Assembly (NCBI GenBank): GCA_019415985.1
Contig: DXYE01000003.1
Coordinates: forward strand, 1-64,000
DNA length: 64,000 nt
Direction: 5' to 3'
Source: Clostridiales bacterium
Lineage (GTDB): Bacteria; Bacillota; Clostridia; Oscillospirales; CAG-272
Made by a program: the position numbers and the translations under genes. Positions 63,148 to 64,000 of this stretch are shown here, in pieces. The notes under the pieces were generated by a model, which ran no database searches, was not told the DNA's origin, and saw only the letters and a list, made by a program, of their open reading frames with translations. The stretch's first letter is position 1, and each line of letters opens with the position of its first letter.

Positions 63148-64000
63148 ATGGAGGACAGAAAGGAAAAGCTTCGGGAGAAAGCGGCGAATTTACCGCTGCG
63201 CCCGGGTGTCTACCTTATGCGCGACCGCACAGGTAAAATTATATACGTAGGAAAATCAAAGGTCCTGAAGAATCGCGTTTCACAGTATTTTCATGAAAGT
63301 GGGAGCATGTCATTGAAAACGGCCAGAATGGTGTCGCATGTCTGCGATTTTGAGACCATTCTGACCGATTCCGAAATGGAAGCGCTGACGCTGGAAAACA
63401 GTCTGATCAAGCTGCATGCGCCGAAATATAACATTAAACTCAAGGATGATAAAAATTATCCGTATATACGCATTACCGTGCATGATGCATTTCCGAAAAT
63501 CATGATGGTGCGCCGCAGGGCGGCTGACAACGCAAAGTATTTTGGACCGTATTCCAGTGCCAAAGCCGTCTATTCCATTTTGATGACCATTCGCAAAACT
63601 TTTAAAATCGCCGCATGCAAAAAGGAGTTTCCGCGCGATGTCGGTAAGGGGAGGCCGTGTATTTATTCTCAGATCGGACAGTGCTGTGCTCCCTGTACGG
63701 GAAATGTAACCTCAGAAGAATATCAGGAAATTTTCAGGCATATTGTGGAGCTTCTCCGCGGCGACTTCGGCCATGTAAAGAAGTCTATGGAGGAGAAGAT
63801 GTATGCGGCATCTGAGGCGCTGCAGTTTGAAGCGGCGGCGCAGTGGCGAGATCGTATGAATCATCTCGACGCATTATGGCAGAAGCAGAAGGTGGTTTCC
63901 TCACCGGACACGGAGCAGGACGTATTTGCCCTATATCAGGATGATACCTGCGCCTGTCTTTCGGTATTTTACATCCGGGGAGGGTGCCTCATTGACTGCG
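63148..64000 (+). CDS. uvrC: Excinuclease ABC subunit C, 5' part (runs off the window)
   Basis: Dual-incision nuclease of nucleotide excision repair. The 284 codons present hold the GIY-YIG domain (PLRPGVYLMRDRTGKIIYVGKSKVLKNRVSQYF), then SEMEALTLENSLIKLHAPKYNIKLKDDKNYPYI, the Cys-rich IGQCCAPCTG and the UVR motif region (MYAASEALQFEAAAQWRDRM). The ATG at 63148 follows GAGG by two bases and GCGGGG by more; no better start is seen. The RNase H-like endonuclease half lies beyond the window. Confidence 0.95.
   Translation, partial: MEDRKEKLREKAANLPLRPGVYLMRDRTGKIIYVGKSKVLKNRVSQYFHESGSMSLKTARMVSHVCDFETILTDSEMEALTLENSLIKLHAPKYNIKLKDDKNYPYIRITVHDAFPKIMMVRRRAADNAKYFGPYSSAKAVYSILMTIRKTFKIAACKKEFPRDVGKGRPCIYSQIGQCCAPCTGNVTSEEYQEIFRHIVELLRGDFGHVKKSMEEKMYAASEALQFEAAAQWRDRMNHLDALWQKQKVVSSPDTEQDVFALYQDDTCACLSVFYIRGGCLIDC

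Noticed and set aside
1..64000. CRISPR arrays, insertion sequences, prophage, rRNA, tmRNA, RNase P RNA and SRP RNA
   Set aside because: No regularly spaced repeats, transposase, phage genes or diagnostic RNA motifs were seen.

Overview
The window reads as a chromosomal segment of a spore-forming (or spore-gene-carrying) low-to-mid GC Firmicute of the class Clostridia. The evidence is strong AGGAGG-type ribosome binding sites, TTGACA-17-TATAAT promoters, an OmpR/PhoR-type two-component pair, a class II GalT, a SpoIID-family protein, a DUF1540 protein, a clostridial small P-loop protein and a second, divergent type IIA topoisomerase pair. The sugar genes (galT, fucI, a GH36 alpha-galactosidase-like enzyme) fit a saccharolytic, perhaps gut-dwelling anaerobe; that is inference. 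No prophage, insertion sequence, CRISPR array or rRNA was seen.

Layout. 1-9 kb: galT, a membrane protein, a divergent two-component system, a LytM-type peptidase and an anchored PpiC-type foldase. 9-18 kb: a lone tRNA-Arg(CCT), a repeat-rich gap, a D,D-carboxypeptidase, pgi, a small P-loop protein, a cysteine-rich protein and fucI, the last behind a duplicated 73-bp promoter-bearing element. 17-28 kb: a broken GNAT gene, an SpoU methyltransferase, a GT8 glycosyltransferase with a masked ribosome binding site, an AMP-forming ligase, GH36, an EamA transporter and a P-loop ATPase. 28-40 kb is a housekeeping block: apgM-like gene, lepB, rbgA, rnhB, yraN, thrC, DUF1540, a phosphoesterase, tig, clpP and clpX. 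40-47 kb: a TadA-GNAT fusion, a CPBP protease, a sulfatase-fold membrane protein, cysK, another broken GNAT gene and an IscR/CymR-like Rrf2 regulator. 47-54 kb (minus strand): ispF, ispD and pyrD-pyrK-pyrF-pyrC. 53-62 kb (minus strand): an orphan regulator with a degenerate receiver, a SpoIID protein with a SPOR-like segment, a secreted protein and a divergent topoisomerase pair. 62.5-64 kb: HPr and the start of uvrC.

Functional themes. Envelope: LytM, DacF-type carboxypeptidase, GT8, signal peptidase, PpiC foldase, sulfatase-fold transferase and SpoIID. Protein quality control: tig-clpP-clpX. Pyrimidine synthesis: pyrC, F, K and D. Isoprenoids: ispD and ispF. Threonine: thrC, possibly with the apgM-like gene as homoserine kinase. 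Cysteine: cysK, possibly under the nearby Rrf2 regulator.

No clearly new multi-gene system stands out. The most unusual items are the duplicated element before fucI with a compensating base-pair change, an RbgA that lacks the guanine-recognition NKxD motif, a topoisomerase pair altered in normally invariant motifs and preceded by a long leader, a regulator with no phosphotransfer residues beyond one Asp, the TadA-GNAT fusion, the SPOR-SpoIID combination and the cysteine-rich protein. All calls come from reading the sequence without database searches.
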